Positions 15,574-23,475 of a DNA stretch of 64,000 nucleotides are shown one piece after another (the stretch's first letter is position 1; every line of letters starts with the position of its first letter). The stretch is from positions 1 through 64,000 of the IMG/VR virus record IMGVR_UViG_3300035670_000060; one strand, written 5' to 3'. The notes below the pieces were generated by a model, which did not search any database, had not been told where the DNA came from, and saw only the letters and a program-made list of their open reading frames with translations. The DNA comes from a virus. A program made the translations under genes and the position numbers.

Positions 15574-16541
15574 GACTGTTGTTTTTCTGCTACAGTGTCA
15601 AGTTGAGTTGACGGTTCTTCCAGGAAAGATTGTAGGTTTGCTTGAGCCGCCAATTTTTCGGCTCGTTCTCTTAATGCTCTTTTTCTACGGGCAGCAATTA
15701 ATTTCGCTTTTACTTCAGGTCTATTTAGTGCTTCTTTGGCTGCTACACTCATTTTTAATCTTGCTTCAGGACTACTAAGTGCTTTTTTCAATGATACACT
15801 CTTTTTTTCTTTTACTTCAGGTCTATTCATTGCTTCACGCTGTTTTTCCCTTACTTCAGGTCTATTTATTCTTTCAAGAAATTTTTTCTTTACTTCAGGT
15901 CTATTATTTACTTCTTTCGACGCAGCACACAATTTCGCTTTTACTTCAGGTCTATTCAGTGCTTCTTTGGCTGCTGCACTCATTTTTAATCTTGCTTCAG
16001 GACTACTAAATGCTTTTTTCAATGATACACTCTTTTTTTCTTTTACTTCAGGTCTATTCATCGCTTCTTTGGCTGCTGTCCTTTTTTTTAATCTTGCTTC
16101 AGGACTACTGAGTGCTTTTTTTAATGCAGCACTTAATTTTGCTTTTACTTCAGGTCTATTCAGTGCTTCTTTGATTGATGCACTTAATTTTGCTTTTACT
16201 TCAGGCCTATTCATTACTTCTTTAGAAGTTGCACTCTTTCTCGCTCTTTCTTCTTCAGAGGCTATATAGCCCCTAACACCATCACCGCCGGCCGTCAAAT
16301 TTCTGAGTATACCTGTATCATTATCAACTCTACCATATTTTTTAATTTGTTCAATTTCTATAGCAAACGCTTCTTCTTCAGTCAAATTTTCAGCATGAAA
16401 AATAATCCTACTTAAGTCTTTAGGCGCTTTGGTTGTTCTATTTTTACTATATGCCCTATCGCCAGTGCCTTTACCCACATAATATGGCGTACCATCTTCT
16501 CTTAAGTACATGTAAACATAGTATTTTCTTTCTTCATCCAT
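15570..16541 (-). CDS. GIY-YIG homing-type endonuclease with expanded NUMOD3-like repeat domain
   Basis: A 323-residue free-standing endonuclease. The GIY-YIG domain covers residues 7-90: YVYMYL (8-13), YYVGKG (20-25), Arg29, the catalytic Glu in FAIEIEQIKKYG and Asn81 in LRNLTAGGDG. From residue 95 on the protein is a chain of short units with the pattern (R/S)PE(V/A)(K/R)xK(L/M/K)SxxxKxAxx, about eleven copies, most 17 residues long. This is a NUMOD3-like DNA-binding motif that normally appears two to four times. The tail LRERAEKLAAQANLQSFLEE is a helix. It lies between cobT and the TAGT gene and is likely mobile. The start follows CGGAG. Confidence 0.88.
   Translation of the reverse strand: MDEERKYYVYMYLREDGTPYYVGKGTGDRAYSKNRTTKAPKDLSRIIFHAENLTEEEAFAIEIEQIKKYGRVDNDTGILRNLTAGGDGVRGYIASEEERARKSATSKEVMNRPEVKAKLSASIKEALNRPEVKAKLSAALKKALSSPEARLKKRTAAKEAMNRPEVKEKKSVSLKKAFSSPEARLKMSAAAKEALNRPEVKAKLCAASKEVNNRPEVKKKFLERINRPEVREKQREAMNRPEVKEKKSVSLKKALSSPEARLKMSVAAKEALNRPEVKAKLIAARRKRALRERAEKLAAQANLQSFLEEPSTQLDTVAEKQQS
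15672..16208. repeat. 51-bp imperfect tandem repeats in the endonuclease gene
   Basis: About eleven tandem units, mostly 51 bp with two of about 39 bp, are visible as the recurring stretch TTTTACTTCAGGTCTATT (plus strand). They encode the RPEVK/SPEAR units. Some blocks are duplicated in register (the pair around 15771-15825 repeats at 16005-16065), so unequal exchange has expanded the array while keeping the frame. Confidence 0.85.
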
Positions 16542-16544
16542 AAA

Positions 16545-17447
16545 TTAAACTCCGAAGTTTGTAATCAATTTCATACCGAAATTGTTGACTCCTTTTTGTA
16601 TGTTCACACCAGACTTTAGAATCAACTTGTTTTTCTTGAACGGACCATAGTCAACATAATGATGCCACCGACCGTATCTCCATACAACTCTTGCAACATC
16701 AGGATGCAAGTCAGCAAGCATTTTGGACTTTTTGATGGTACCCTCAGAATTCAAACGACCATCACGCCATTTGCTTTTATCTAAGTCACCTTCAGCATGA
16801 TAAAATTCTGCGGTGTTGCCACCCTTAACTGTTTGTGTTGCTGCTTTGCCTTGGAGAAATGCATTGAACTGAATAGTGCAATCACCATCTTTCAATACAC
16901 GAAGGCAAATATCGGTATCTTCATTATAACGACCACGCCATCTATGCTTACAATCATTTGAAATTAACAGCGTAGAATAGATTCGTGTATTCTTCACATA
17001 CGGTGGATACTTTTGATTCGGTGCAATGAAGAACCGATACTGAAAGCCAGAGATTGGCACATTCTCGAATCGGTCAATGAATTGTTCAGCAGCATAGAAT
17101 ATTGCACCAGACTCCACACGAATTCTTTTGTTTTCATGCAGCCGATAAAAGTCTGCGATATTATCATCAAGGACCCAGTGCTTTTCAGCACCAATAGAAA
17201 TAGAATGATCCCATGCCCAGTTTCTTGCTCGACCAGGTCCATCACCATGATTGCTGAATGGTGCAACTAGAAGGGTTACATAATCACGGATGTTAAAGGT
17301 GTCTAGTGCTTTGTCATAATCTTTTAAGTCTTGTGGCTCAATGACAATGTAGTGTGGCACTTTCATACGTGAAAGTGACTTTGATGTAATCATTGTATCG
17401 GATCTACCCTTTGATACAATATACACTGGATGGTCTGGATTAATCAT
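16545..17447 (-). CDS. TET-associated-type glycosyltransferase (TAGT)
   Basis: A 300-residue protein that matches the TAGT pattern described for phage and eukaryotic TET/JBP-linked loci: PVYIVSKGRSDT at the N terminus, then GPGRARNWAWDHSISIGAEK, HWVLDDNIADFYRL, a central YPPYVKNTRIYSTLLISND, RWRGRYNEDTDICLRVL and AFLQGKAATQTVKGGNTAEF. The DDN pair is the metal/nucleotide-sugar site. In the family, proposed substrates are hydroxymethylated or hypermodified bases in DNA. I place the start at 17447 (MINPDHPVY), which overlaps the methyltransferase stop (ATGA) and has GGAAAAG before it. An upstream in-frame ATG at 17459 is possible. It adds to the oxygenase at 3589 as a possible DNA-modifying activity. 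Confidence 0.82.
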   Translation of the reverse strand: MINPDHPVYIVSKGRSDTMITSKSLSRMKVPHYIVIEPQDLKDYDKALDTFNIRDYVTLLVAPFSNHGDGPGRARNWAWDHSISIGAEKHWVLDDNIADFYRLHENKRIRVESGAIFYAAEQFIDRFENVPISGFQYRFFIAPNQKYPPYVKNTRIYSTLLISNDCKHRWRGRYNEDTDICLRVLKDGDCTIQFNAFLQGKAATQTVKGGNTAEFYHAEGDLDKSKWRDGRLNSEGTIKKSKMLADLHPDVARVVWRYGRWHHYVDYGPFKKNKLILKSGVNIQKGVNNFGMKLITNFGV

Positions 17448-18208
17448 ATTCTTTTCCATACTGTAGGCTTGTTATTCCATATGTTACAATTCAATTTCTC
17501 ATATCCACTCATTCTTATGTAGCGATTAAACAACCGACTAATCTTACTTTGATCAACTGTGGTGTTATCATACTCATAAGTTTTATAATGTCCAATAGAC
17601 CATGTATTGAATGCATTTGCTATGATAAAATATTGTGGATGAATTGCGTCTACAATTTCTTGAAAGTGTTTCGTGGGATTTCTGATATGTTCAAAGTATT
17701 CGGAAGCAAAAACAAAATCAACATCATGCTTAATATCATGAACTGATTCAATTAAATTAAAATCATAAGTTTCGCTCATTCGTTCACAAAAGGACCACTG
17801 TTTGGTATTCTTTAGATTGATAGCGTATCCTTTTGCTTGCGGTAGAATTTGCTTCAACGCACATGTACTATAACTCAATCCGCAACCAATGTCAACGAAC
17901 GATTTGGAATCTTTGATGAGTTGGTATGCTGAAGACTTTACAATACGCTTGATATATTCTCTGCTATAAGTTGCATAACAATTGAAGATGTCTACAAAGT
18001 AGTAATCATCATCATATACACGATAAGCATTCTCACCACTCTCAAGTTTATCATACCATTCTTCAGTCAGTCTTTTGAATAGTTCTCCATTCTTCAGTAA
18101 GTTTGCTGCTTCAACTTCGCTAACATCATGAATCGTTTTATATTCTTGAATGAATGATTGAAACAGGTTTTGTTTTTTGGTATTTAAAAAATCTATTCTA
18201 CTATCCAT
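17444..18208 (-). CDS. SAM-dependent methyltransferase
   Basis: A 254-residue class I methyltransferase. Motif I is FVDIGCGLSYSTCAL, followed by a motif II-like KGYAINLKN and motif IV/V region DVDFVFASEYFEHIRNPTKH. The N-terminal 90 residues are helical and have no named domain. This is not a DNA methylase of the N6A/N4C type, since no DPPY/SPPY is present, so a small molecule, sugar or protein substrate is more likely. It shares overlapping ends with the TAGT gene downstream and the small gene upstream, so these three are one operon, perhaps acting on the same substrate. Confidence 0.8.
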   Translation of the reverse strand: MDSRIDFLNTKKQNLFQSFIQEYKTIHDVSEVEAANLLKNGELFKRLTEEWYDKLESGENAYRVYDDDYYFVDIFNCYATYSREYIKRIVKSSAYQLIKDSKSFVDIGCGLSYSTCALKQILPQAKGYAINLKNTKQWSFCERMSETYDFNLIESVHDIKHDVDFVFASEYFEHIRNPTKHFQEIVDAIHPQYFIIANAFNTWSIGHYKTYEYDNTTVDQSKISRLFNRYIRMSGYEKLNCNIWNNKPTVWKRI

Positions 18209-18561
18209 CGTAATAACGCATTCTCTGTTCTATCAAGTTTAGGATGCCAAATTGATTTTGTTTTGTCACTCAAATTCTGACCAATTAGCTTTGCAAATTC
18301 TTCGTAATCTTCTTTATTACGAAAGTGGACGTAGATTGTTTTGTATGTAGGATTATCCTCTTGCTTATATTCTGGCATACCTTGCCAGAGTTTCTTCCAT
18401 TCTGCTTCTTCTTCAACTTCTAATAACTTCTTGTCTTCTTCAGTTAGATCCATCATCTCAGTCAAATCTAAAGAACCCGTAGCGGCTTCTTTCACGCCCA
18501 TAAGACTCTCATAGCGTGTAGACTCATCGACTGGTTTGATTTCAACTTTCTTTTTTGCCAT
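18193..18561 (-). CDS. Conserved phage protein of unknown function
   Basis: A 122-residue protein that is acidic and disordered in its first half (SLDLTEMMDLTEEDKKLLEV). The second half is a compact domain with WKKLWQGMPEYKQED, KTIYVHFRNKEDYEEFAKLI and a closing SIWHPKLD. The W-x-x-M-P-x-Y/F ... I-x-V-H-F ... T-x-S-I-W-x-P pattern is one I associate with phage genes near ParB-like or modification enzymes, but I cannot name it. It shares a base with the dCMP deaminase stop (TAATG) and overlaps the methyltransferase start, suggesting a link to those enzymes. Confidence 0.65.
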   Translation of the reverse strand: MAKKKVEIKPVDESTRYESLMGVKEAATGSLDLTEMMDLTEEDKKLLEVEEEAEWKKLWQGMPEYKQEDNPTYKTIYVHFRNKEDYEEFAKLIGQNLSDKTKSIWHPKLDRTENALLRWIVE

Positions 18562-19031
18562 TATTCAATCTCCAATTTTCTTACTGGAATGTTACATTTT
18601 GTGAGAAATTCAATACCATTATTGTTTCGGTACTCTTGATTATAAAATACTTCTAAAATACCACTTTGATAGATAATTTTAGCACAATCTAAACATGGAG
18701 AGCAAGTCACAAATAAAGATGCACCATTTCCACTCTCGGATGAACGTGCTAATTTAGCAATTGCATTTGATTCTGCATGAAGGACTTCTGGTTTAGTTTT
18801 CCATTCATGAGTGAGTTCATTATTAAAAATACCAGGTTCAATTTCTTTTCTATATACAACTAAGTCCTCACAGTCATTAGTCCATCCTGTTGGCATACCA
18901 TTATATCCAATTGATATGATTCTATCATCTTTCACAATCACTGCACCCACTTTTCTTCTTTTTGCATAACTATGTTCTGCAAAAAGTTTAGCAGTCTTCA
19001 TATAGGTGCCTAAGTATTTTTCTTTAATCAT
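18561..19031 (-). CDS. cd: dCMP deaminase
   Basis: A 156-residue zinc enzyme converting dCMP to dUMP, feeding thymidylate synthesis. The zinc site is His85-Ala-Glu87 (LHAESNA) and Cys113/Cys116 in TCSPCLDCAKII. The substrate-side KRRKVGAVIVKDDRIISIGY and NGMPTGW are typical of dCMP deaminases, distinguishing it from cytidine deaminase. It overlaps the peptide deformylase gene by 8 bases. In T4-like phages the enzyme helps set the dCTP/dTTP ratio, and with a low-G+C genome a shift to dTTP is reasonable. Confidence 0.93.
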   Translation of the reverse strand: MIKEKYLGTYMKTAKLFAEHSYAKRRKVGAVIVKDDRIISIGYNGMPTGWTNDCEDLVVYRKEIEPGIFNNELTHEWKTKPEVLHAESNAIAKLARSSESGNGASLFVTCSPCLDCAKIIYQSGILEVFYNQEYRNNNGIEFLTKCNIPVRKLEIE

Positions 19032-19542
19032 CTTTTTGGCCTTTAGCCCGTCTTCTCAATATAGTTCTTTTTCTTAATGCCCTATCCGCCTCAAATTTTG
19101 ATGCTGCTTGTGTAAACACTTTACCCTGCATATGATCATATTCATGAAGAACCACTCGACAAGTTATACCCATAAAACGTTTCGTTTCTGTTTCACCATA
19201 TTGATTTGTATAACGAACTCTTACCCATTCAGGTCTTTTGATATTCAGATATAAAAGAGGAAAACTTAAACATCCTTCTTTCAATGATATCATCTTATCT
19301 GATATTGCTACAATCACTGGATTAAATAATGCTGTTGGATTTGTTTCTTCAGATCGTATCACAAAAACACGATAGGGTAATCCGATCTGATTTGCAGACA
19401 AACCTAAACCATCATTTGCTACCATTGTTTCATTTAGATCAAAAGCAAGTTCTACAGGATCACATGGAGGATCAGAGAAATTAAAGTGTTCGCATGGTAC
19501 TCTTAATATAGGCGCAGTTTCTTTCAATAGTTCATATTTCAT
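19024..19542 (-). CDS. def: Peptide deformylase
   Basis: A 172-residue iron/zinc metalloenzyme that removes the formyl group from nascent N termini. Motif 1 is GLGLSANQIG (45-54), where the usual GxGxAAxQ is slightly altered to GLGLSANQ. Motif 2 is EGCLS (89-93), and motif 3 is HEYDH (133-137). The enzyme looks complete. Phage deformylases usually lack the C-terminal helix of bacterial ones; here a basic RALRKRTILRRRAKGQK tail is present. It is a known auxiliary gene in marine phages, thought to support fast translation of virion proteins. Its start overlaps the gp46 stop (ATGA). Confidence 0.94.
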   Translation of the reverse strand: MKYELLKETAPILRVPCEHFNFSDPPCDPVELAFDLNETMVANDGLGLSANQIGLPYRVFVIRSEETNPTALFNPVIVAISDKMISLKEGCLSFPLLYLNIKRPEWVRVRYTNQYGETETKRFMGITCRVVLHEYDHMQGKVFTQAASKFEADRALRKRTILRRRAKGQKDD

Positions 19543-21251
19543 TTTGCAATCCTTGAAAAATTATTTACCTTTTCAAATTTTATCACGTTATCAAATCTAT
19601 CTTGGAGAGCATCACCTTTATGACTGATAACAAATAGATTGCTATCATCCAACATTGCAAGAATTTTCATTAAGTCTTCTGTACCATTTGCATCTAACGA
19701 TGAATCAAAAATCTCATCAAGTATCAGTAGATTGGTATTTGCTGAGTTTTTCAGTTTTGCAACTGCTCTCCATGTCAGCATCAACGCCATATCTATACGC
19801 TGTTTTTCACCTTCACTAAATGACGCATAACTAAAATCATCACGATGTCTAGACTTAATTGTTTCTTTAAAAGATTCGTCAAGCGTAAAGTTCACAAAGA
19901 AATCCATCGCTTGAAGATTCTTATTGACTAACTTGTTAATGATTGGTATATATTGTTTTACGATTCTTGTTTTGATACCACCATCCTTGAGTAAAGATGT
20001 AGCAGCATCATAATACGATTTTTGTGTGTTCAGTTCCGTATGTCTTACTTGAAAATCTTTCAATTGCTCTTCAACCAAATTCAATTTTTCTTTTTGTTCA
20101 TTCAAGTCTGTCTTAGAATTCTTTACGGATTCTAATTCACGATTCAAAGAATCGAGAACACTCTTTGCTGCAAATGCTTTTATTTGCCATTTAGAGATTG
20201 CAGTATTGTTATTTGCAATCGCACTTGCTATGCCCTCATACAAATTTATTTTATGTTTGAGTGCTAACGACTCCTCTTCAAGCGTTCTTATTGCGGTGTT
20301 GACTTCTTCATGCTTAGATGTTTTATCTGATATAACTTTTTGCTTGAATGATTCTGTGATTGTCTGCTTGCATGTCGGACATGTTTCAGTGTTATGATAG
20401 AATGCAATGTCATTGCAAATTTTATCACTTGTTTTTGTCAAGTTAACTTTGATTGTTTGCTGCTTCTCCAACTTCTTTTGTGATGATGCTAAATCAACAA
20501 TTTCTTGTGTTAATAATTCATTTTCAGCAGCAAGCGTTCCATGATTAGTTTTACATTCAGCAATTTCATTTGTTGTGTTTGCGATATGACTTTCAAGTGC
20601 TTTGATTTTATCAGCACTATTTCGTTCTAATGTTTGTATCAAAGCAACAATGCTCTGCATACGTTCGGTATGTATAGCAACATCGCTTTTGATTTGTGTC
20701 ATTGCATCTTTCAATGATTGGACTTTATCTTTAAGTACCGTATTCATTTTTGAAAAGATTTGAATGTCCAATAAATCTTCAATGATTTGTCTACGGTCTG
20801 CTGCACTCAATTGCATAAATGGTGTAAATGATGCGCTACCCAAAACGACAATCTGCGTGAAAGACTTATGATTAAGTTTGAGAATGTTTTTCTCTAAATG
20901 GTCTTGATAATCTTTTGCAGATGCGTTTTGAGTAACCAATTCATAGTTACAATAAACTTCAAAGATTCCTGGCTTCAAACCACGAATGACTTTATAGAAT
21001 TTGGTACCAATCATAAATTCAATTTCTACAACACAATCACGTTGATTGATGCTGTTCAACAATTGTGGCTTGTTGATATTGCGAAACGGTTTACCAAATA
21101 GACCAAAGCACAAAGCATCAAGCATGGTAGACTTGCCTGATCCATTTGCGCCAATGATAAGTGTGTTTGGTGAATCACATAGATTCAACTCAGTAAAATA
21201 ATTACCAGTTGATATGAAATTCTTCCATCTAAGTTTTTTAAAAGTTATCAT
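19539..21251 (-). CDS. 46: gp46, recombination exonuclease subunit (Rad50-like)
   Basis: A 570-residue SMC-type ATPase that with gp47 resects DNA ends. Walker A is GANGSGKST (34-42), with the Q-loop in the region after ASFTPFMQLSAADRRQIIED. Two coiled-coil arms flank a zinc hook TCPTCKQTI. The ABC signature is FSEGEKQRIDMAL and Walker B is LLILDEIFDSSLD. Length is normal for phage gp46 (560-590). It overlaps gp47 by 4 bases, as in T4. It acts at the origin of recombination-dependent replication together with UvsX/UvsY. Confidence 0.96.
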   Translation of the reverse strand: MITFKKLRWKNFISTGNYFTELNLCDSPNTLIIGANGSGKSTMLDALCFGLFGKPFRNINKPQLLNSINQRDCVVEIEFMIGTKFYKVIRGLKPGIFEVYCNYELVTQNASAKDYQDHLEKNILKLNHKSFTQIVVLGSASFTPFMQLSAADRRQIIEDLLDIQIFSKMNTVLKDKVQSLKDAMTQIKSDVAIHTERMQSIVALIQTLERNSADKIKALESHIANTTNEIAECKTNHGTLAAENELLTQEIVDLASSQKKLEKQQTIKVNLTKTSDKICNDIAFYHNTETCPTCKQTITESFKQKVISDKTSKHEEVNTAIRTLEEESLALKHKINLYEGIASAIANNNTAISKWQIKAFAAKSVLDSLNRELESVKNSKTDLNEQKEKLNLVEEQLKDFQVRHTELNTQKSYYDAATSLLKDGGIKTRIVKQYIPIINKLVNKNLQAMDFFVNFTLDESFKETIKSRHRDDFSYASFSEGEKQRIDMALMLTWRAVAKLKNSANTNLLILDEIFDSSLDANGTEDLMKILAMLDDSNLFVISHKGDALQDRFDNVIKFEKVNNFSRIAK

Positions 21252-22339
21252 GCATTTGATTCAGTTTCAAGTGACAATGCTTCAACATAAAGTTCTTGCA
21301 TCAGGTTCTTCAATCTATTTGGTGCAACATTCAATTCTTGACCATCAATGTATTTGGAAAGAATTGTCATGGTGTCTTCCGCTTGATTGATTATATCATC
21401 ATTTGACTCTACTTGTGAAGTAAAATCTTCTACAATTTGTAAGTCTGCTGGTTCAGTTTTCATAATTGCATTGACAACATTATCAAAAAGATTTTGGTCA
21501 GTCTTATTCACAGCTATAAGTTTCACATAAGTGTCCTTGTACAAACCATTCGCTTTCATGGTATACTGAAGATTGCCTAAGAATCCATTCTCACCATAAT
21601 CTTTGGTATCATCATAATTTACTTTGTAAAACATACGATATGGATTCTCAATGAATTCAACAACATACGTGTCGGTATCCAAAATGGCAATGTATTTCTG
21701 ATCACGGTAATCATTCCAATATAGTTCATAGGGTGTACCAAGATATGTCACATTGTTTCTTTGCGAAAACGTATGAAAGTGCCCACTGTATACGCTATGA
21801 TAATTAGAAAGAATTTGGTCATTTAATCCCTCATGATGTGGCGCCACATTTTTTATCATAGCATAACCTGATAACTCAAAATGCCCACAGCACACATACG
21901 ATTTACTTTCGTTGATAAAATTCATAACGTCAGATTGATTCTCTTTACATATCCATGGTATAAGATCCATATTCCATTGTTCAATGGTTGTTGGATCTTT
22001 TACTACAGTGATATTGGAATAGTCTGAAAGTAATAATTCTGGTGAATTGACTGATACACTTTCTTTCCAAAATATATCATGGTTACCTAGAAGCGTGTGC
22101 ATGTCAATATCATTATCGTACATAGGCTGAAAGAAATATTTTCTAGCCTCTGTCAATGTTTGAAAATTGATATACTTTCTTCTATCAAACAAATCACCTA
22201 ATTGGATGATTTTTTTGACACCAAGTTCGTTTAGTTTAGGAAAAAAGAATTCGCTATAAAACTTTTCATAATAATTATGGAATACTTTGCTGTCGTTTCT
22301 TACACCAAAATGAGTATCACCGAGTAGACATACTTTCAT
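21248..22339 (-). CDS. 47: gp47, recombination nuclease subunit (Mre11-like)
   Basis: A 363-residue calcineurin-like nuclease, partner of gp46. The phosphoesterase motifs are in order: GDTHFGVRND, QLGDLFDRRKY, LLGNHDIFWKES, CCGHFELSG and VYSGHFHTFSQ. The C-terminal region (from about 250) contains a capping domain and a helix for gp46 binding. The start overlaps the upstream small gene by 23 bases. All metal-binding residues appear intact. Confidence 0.96.
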   Translation of the reverse strand: MKVCLLGDTHFGVRNDSKVFHNYYEKFYSEFFFPKLNELGVKKIIQLGDLFDRRKYINFQTLTEARKYFFQPMYDNDIDMHTLLGNHDIFWKESVSVNSPELLLSDYSNITVVKDPTTIEQWNMDLIPWICKENQSDVMNFINESKSYVCCGHFELSGYAMIKNVAPHHEGLNDQILSNYHSVYSGHFHTFSQRNNVTYLGTPYELYWNDYRDQKYIAILDTDTYVVEFIENPYRMFYKVNYDDTKDYGENGFLGNLQYTMKANGLYKDTYVKLIAVNKTDQNLFDNVVNAIMKTEPADLQIVEDFTSQVESNDDIINQAEDTMTILSKYIDGQELNVAPNRLKNLMQELYVEALSLETESNA

Positions 22340-22499
22340 AACGTTTTTTCAACTTTGCACTGGTTAAATGTTTGTCGATTGTATCACGAATGTTCTTTAA
22401 ATGCAACATCGCCTGTTCTTTTAAATCACTTGGCGATTTCTTGTTGTCTATAATTCTAATCCAGTGTTCAACTTGCACTGGTAATGGCGTTTGCATCAT
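22317..22499 (-). CDS. Small hypothetical protein between gp55 and gp47
   Basis: A 60-residue basic helical protein beginning MMQTPLPVQVEHWIRIIDNK. A longer frame opens further upstream inside gene 55, but I chose the ATG at 22499 because it follows TGGAGGACG at ideal spacing. It overlaps the end of gene 55 by 32 bases and gene 47 by 23. The central RIIDNKKSPSDLKEQAML and later LKNIRDTIDKHL form helices. No family recognised; a small gene in the equivalent position exists in several T4-like phages. Confidence 0.6.
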   Translation of the reverse strand: MMQTPLPVQVEHWIRIIDNKKSPSDLKEQAMLHLKNIRDTIDKHLTSAKLKKRYESMSTR

Positions 22500-23043
22500 C
22501 GTCCTCCATAAACTCTTCAAGTTTGCTCTTACGCTTGCGAACTTTTCTTCGTTTGTTATCTTCAAATGTGTTAATAAAATCTCTAATGAATTCTTCGCTA
22601 TAACTATCATGAAGAATACCATTAAGATGCCCAGCTACTAAATCTTCACCATTATTTTCAATCAGTGAATTGATGACTTCGTTTTCCATTGACTTGTACT
22701 TAACATACAACTGCTTCTTTTCTTTTTGAATTCTTCGAAGAAAAGCATAGTAGATAATTTGTGTAAAGTATGCAAATGGATTGCTTGATTTTTCTGGATC
22801 AAAATTATCAATGTAAAGAAGGCAGTTTTCTACACCATCAGAAATCATATCGTCTTTAAATGTATAATTTGCAAAATTTGGTTTTCGTGCAAGATGTGAT
22901 GCAATCTTGAAAATGCACTCACCAATATATTCTGGTACCCTTGGTCTTTGTTTACCATTTTCTTTTGCTTCAATCACATTCAGTCTGAATGCTTTCATCT
23001 GCTCTAAAAATTTTTCGTTATTTACATAATGTGCTTTAGCCAT
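22468..23043 (-). CDS. 55: gp55, late-promoter sigma factor
   Basis: A 191-residue minimal sigma factor that lets host RNA polymerase recognise TATAAATA late promoters, seen at many places in this window. It is collinear with T4 gp55: AHYVNNEKFLEQMKAFRLNV, then ARKPNFANYTFKDDMISDG, then a region 2-like FDPEKSSNPFAYFTQIIYYA and RRIQKEKKQLYVKY. The C terminus (KLEEFMEDDD) is acidic as expected for the clamp-contacting end. The start is the ATG after AAGGAGTATTG; one upstream in-frame TTG is less likely. Confidence 0.92.
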   Translation of the reverse strand: MAKAHYVNNEKFLEQMKAFRLNVIEAKENGKQRPRVPEYIGECIFKIASHLARKPNFANYTFKDDMISDGVENCLLYIDNFDPEKSSNPFAYFTQIIYYAFLRRIQKEKKQLYVKYKSMENEVINSLIENNGEDLVAGHLNGILHDSYSEEFIRDFINTFEDNKRRKVRKRKSKLEEFMEDDDANAITSAS

Positions 23044-23099
23044 CAATACTCCTTTATCTTGACAAAATCATCTACCATTGTTATAATGGCTGTGTTAGT

Positions 23100-23474
23100 T
23101 TAATGAAGAGTTCTATTGATATTAGATAGCATAGATTCATCTATATCATCAATCTCTATCGATTCATCCTCTTCTTTATTCTTCTTCATGTTTAAATATT
23201 TTTGATATGCTTCGTAGTATGAAACTCTGATATCTTGTCCAACAGGACCCATAGATACAATAGTAAATTTATTAAAATGTATAGGACTATCGTAATCTAA
23301 AAATACATCCCACTTCATCATGCCAATACTAAATCCATTGCCACCACGTGATGGCATAGGTACAATTTTTAATGGAAAGTTTACAACTATAGTTGAAGAA
23401 GATTCTTCAATGACTTCAGCAAGTAAATCGTCTGATGTTGTAAGTTTAATTAATCTGACGTTTTCTAATAACAT
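23100..23474 (-). CDS. LSm-like protein next to uvsW
   Basis: A 124-residue protein starting with VRLIKLTTSDDLLAEVIEE, a strand-turn-strand that resembles the start of the LSm-like protein at 5537-5833 (ILRLLTGEEVVGDI). Continuing strands (TIVVNFPLKIVPMPS, FTIVSMGPV) support a small barrel. The last 40 residues are charged and acidic (KKNKEEDESIEIDDIDESML). It lies one base from uvsW. An RNA- or nucleic-acid-binding accessory role is guessed from the fold only. The two paralogues share their position beside core replication genes. Confidence 0.7.
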   Translation of the reverse strand: MLLENVRLIKLTTSDDLLAEVIEESSSTIVVNFPLKIVPMPSRGGNGFSIGMMKWDVFLDYDSPIHFNKFTIVSMGPVGQDIRVSYYEAYQKYLNMKKNKEEDESIEIDDIDESMLSNINRTLH

Positions 23475-23475
23475 C

